Shown here piece after piece: positions 5,345 through 5,710 of a stretch of 5,710 bases of DNA. Location: NCBI GenBank assembly GCA_020433835.1, contig JAGRBY010000311.1, forward strand, positions 1-5,710. The letters are read 5' to 3'. The notes beneath the pieces were generated by a model. That model did no database searches. It saw only the letters and a list, made by a program, of their open reading frames with translations, and was not told the origin of the DNA. The DNA comes from Anaerolineae bacterium (GTDB lineage: Bacteria > Chloroflexota > Anaerolineae > 4572-78 > J111). Position numbers and translations under genes: made by a program. Numbering within the stretch: the first letter of the stretch is position 1; every line of letters starts with the position of its first letter.

Positions 5345-5710
5345 ATGCCAAAACTAAACCGGAAACCCTTATGGGCGTTACTAATTCTCAGTGTCATTCT
5401 GCCCGTACAACAGGCTCAGGCCACGGCCTTTGTCCATCTGTTTGAATGGAGTTGGAACGATGTGGCCCAAGAGTGCGAAAGCTTTTTGGGGCCAAGCGGT
5501 TATTCCGCTGTCCAGATATCGCCGCCTAACGAGCACCGCATGCTGCTGGGGCGGCCCTGGTACGAGCGCTATCAACCCGTAAGCTACAAATTGATCAGCC
5601 GCAGCGGGACGCGGGACGAGTTCATTGCGATGGTCGAGCGCTGTCACGGTGCCGGTGTCAGCATCTATGCCGATGCGGTCATCAACCATATGGCCAGTTG
5701 TCGCCCCGAG
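5345..5710 (+). CDS. Secreted alpha-amylase, GH13 animal/actinobacterial type (partial, N-terminal 122 residues)
   Basis: This is a starch-cleaving endo-1,4-alpha-glucanase, exported by a signal peptide: basic KLNRK, hydrophobic 9-20, probable cleavage after AQA (24-26). The mature N-terminus follows the animal-type pattern closely: [14 protein letters not shown] (31-44), VQISPPNEH (56-64), [14 protein letters not shown] (70-83) and conserved region I DAVINH (110-115), where Asn and His of this motif bind calcium or line the active site in characterised members. Cys44 and Cys100 occupy the positions of the first disulfide of animal amylases (Cys28-Cys86 in the pig enzyme). The fit is to GH13 subfamilies 24/32; the two cannot be separated without the rest. 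The nucleophile Asp, acid Glu, second Asp and chloride ligands all lie beyond the window, so activity and chloride dependence cannot be judged. It is divergent from the ABC operon and has no visible functional link to it. Confidence 0.95.
   Translation, partial: MPKLNRKPLWALLILSVILPVQQAQATAFVHLFEWSWNDVAQECESFLGPSGYSAVQISPPNEHRMLLGRPWYERYQPVSYKLISRSGTRDEFIAMVERCHGAGVSIYADAVINHMASCRPE

Noticed and set aside
5058..5357. Plus-strand 99-codon frame overlapping the amylase start
   Set aside because: No domain is visible, it overlaps another frame, and it ends just inside the amylase, whose own start and strong ribosome site are clear.
5381..5689. Minus-strand 102-codon frame over the amylase
   Set aside because: It is antisense to the unmistakable amylase coding sequence.

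Overview
The window is a bacterial chromosome segment of roughly 57-60% GC in its genes. It holds a leftward (minus-strand) transport operon, a long AT-richer spacer, and the first third or so of a rightward secreted alpha-amylase. I lean towards Chloroflexota (Anaerolineae/Caldilineae-like). The reasons are the lipoprotein family, the long FtsX-type permease, an animal-type amylase, and spacers crowded with palindromic repeats. This is inference from general familiarity; no rRNA or marker gene is present.

Region 1 (4429 down to 1) is a four-gene operon read right to left: a lipoprotein of unknown function, ABC ATPase 1, ABC ATPase 2 and a large FtsX/MacB-type permease that runs off the window. 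The first three genes are joined by two identical four-base stop/start overlaps (ATGA), so their translation is probably coupled. The permease is set apart by 180 bases packed with inverted repeats. The permease and ATPases belong to the MacB/LolD/FtsX superfamily, which uses ATP in the cytoplasm to move or signal to extracytoplasmic parts rather than to pump solutes through a channel. The lipoprotein would sit outside the membrane beside the permease's large extracytoplasmic domain. That domain contains an apparent DUF11-like beta-sandwich insert. No substrate can be assigned.

Region 2 (4430-5344) is about 900 bases with no convincing gene. It holds a GGCTAA-type inverted repeat, four ATGAAG/CTTCAT hexamers at an exact 11-base period (a candidate response-regulator site), and a nested 134-base palindrome. 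One end of that palindrome matches a module inside the operon's other spacer.

Region 3 (5345 to the end) encodes a signal peptide and the N-terminal part of a GH13 alpha-amylase of the animal/actinobacterial type. It is cut by the window edge before its catalytic triad.

The strongest leads are the unusual lipoprotein/two-ATPase/DUF11-permease module, the phased box array, and the shared mosaic of palindromes in both spacers.
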